Shown: piece by piece, positions 5,907 to 6,300 of the stretch
Position numbering within the stretch: position 1 is the first letter of the stretch
How the letters are laid out: each line of letters begins with the position of its first letter
Assembly (NCBI GenBank): GCA_028710055.1
Contig: JAQUSX010000045.1
Coordinates: 1 to 6,300, forward strand
Source of the DNA: Clostridia bacterium
Lineage (GTDB): Bacteria; Bacillota; Clostridia; Christensenellales; CAG-314
Length of the DNA: 6,300 nt
Direction: 5' to 3'
Position numbers and translations under genes: made by a program
Notes under the pieces: model-generated
What the model was told of the DNA's origin: nothing
Databases searched by the model: none
Seen by the model: the letters and a program-made list of their open reading frames with translations, nothing else

Positions 5907-5936
5907 TTTATCAAATATAAAACGAAGTGATAAAAA

Positions 5937-6300
5937 ATGGAAAGTCTAAAAATATTAACACAAAAATTTATTAAATCGCAATTGCCTTCAATAATTACTT
6001 TATTCATATTCCTACTGGTAGCGGCATTTATGGAAATATTTCCTATCAGATTTATGGAAGAGATTATTGATGGTTTTTCCGGCAATATGTTTTTGTCCGC
6101 GCTTTTAATATCGCTGCTGTACTGGTATCTTTGCCGAGTAATAGGGTCGGTTTCGGAAACTTTTGCGGGACGGCAGGCAGCTCGGTTTTCCTCTGTATTC
6201 AGCGATAAAATAAGATTGGAATTATATGAGCGTATCACTAACTCTCAGTTTCATATTATTGAACAGGCGAACGTGTCCGAAAATATCGGCGCCGCTATTG
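5937..6300 (+). CDS. ABC exporter, transmembrane domain (N-terminal part)
   Basis: The first 121 residues are visible and the gene runs off the right edge. Two hydrophobic segments are seen, about 15-34 and 50-70, separated by a short loop (FMEIFPIRFMEEIIDGFSGN). A polar helix with GRQAARFSSVFSDKIRLELY (78-97) and then the RITNSQFHIIEQANVSENIG segment (99-118) follow. That last pattern matches the part of ABC exporter membrane domains where helix 2 enters the cytoplasm and a Leu-Tyr-x-x-Ile/Leu stretch precedes the coupling helix. The ATP-binding domain would lie beyond the window, so a combined permease-ATPase is expected but not seen. The ATG at 5937-5939 has only a weak AGTGAT-type ribosome binding site. 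The gene diverges from the sigma operon and has a consensus promoter. The substrate is unknown; a link to the sigma operon is unproven. Confidence 0.75.
   Translation, partial: MESLKILTQKFIKSQLPSIITLFIFLLVAAFMEIFPIRFMEEIIDGFSGNMFLSALLISLLYWYLCRVIGSVSETFAGRQAARFSSVFSDKIRLELYERITNSQFHIIEQANVSENIGAAI

Noticed and set aside
5876..6238. A 120-codon open frame on the minus strand
   Set aside because: It is antisense to the ABC exporter start, which has a consensus promoter and family-like membrane segments; the minus frame shows no family features.

Overview
The window looks like a piece of a low-GC Gram-positive chromosome, most likely an uncultured member of the Clostridia. The grounds are AT-rich spacers, AGGAGG-type ribosome binding sites, sigma-A-like promoters, and a DUF4358 lipoprotein / MBOAT / DHHW gene set that is common in Clostridia. 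Genus cannot be read from this sequence. Nearly everything is on the minus strand; only the gene at the right edge runs on the plus strand.

Right to left along the minus strand, a compact operon runs from about 5772 down to 1371. It encodes an ECF sigma factor, a one-TM anti-sigma-like protein overlapping it by 8 nt, a DUF4358 lipoprotein, an MBOAT acyltransferase and a DHHW/AlgJ-like cell-surface esterase-fold protein. The last three look like an acyl-transfer module for an exported polymer: MBOAT moves acyl groups across the membrane and the DHHW protein handles them outside. The first two would make the module responsive to an envelope signal. A small membrane protein (855-1253) follows with its own promoter and a terminator.

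The stretch 270-854 has no credible protein gene but is dense in structure. On the minus strand there is a good promoter (639-667), about 200 nt of RNA with a long-range closing stem and five or more local hairpins, a further hairpin, and a terminator-like hairpin (288-322). That terminator lies only a few bases before the ribosome binding site of speD. The gene speD encodes an S-adenosylmethionine decarboxylase of the long E. coli type and is cut by the left edge. This is the most interesting part of the window: either an independent structured non-coding RNA or a very long attenuating leader for polyamine synthesis. Two adjacent hairpins differ by a compensatory base-pair change, which supports selection on RNA structure.

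At the right edge, the start of an ABC exporter (5937 onward) diverges from the sigma operon, driven by a promoter with perfect -35 and -10 hexamers.
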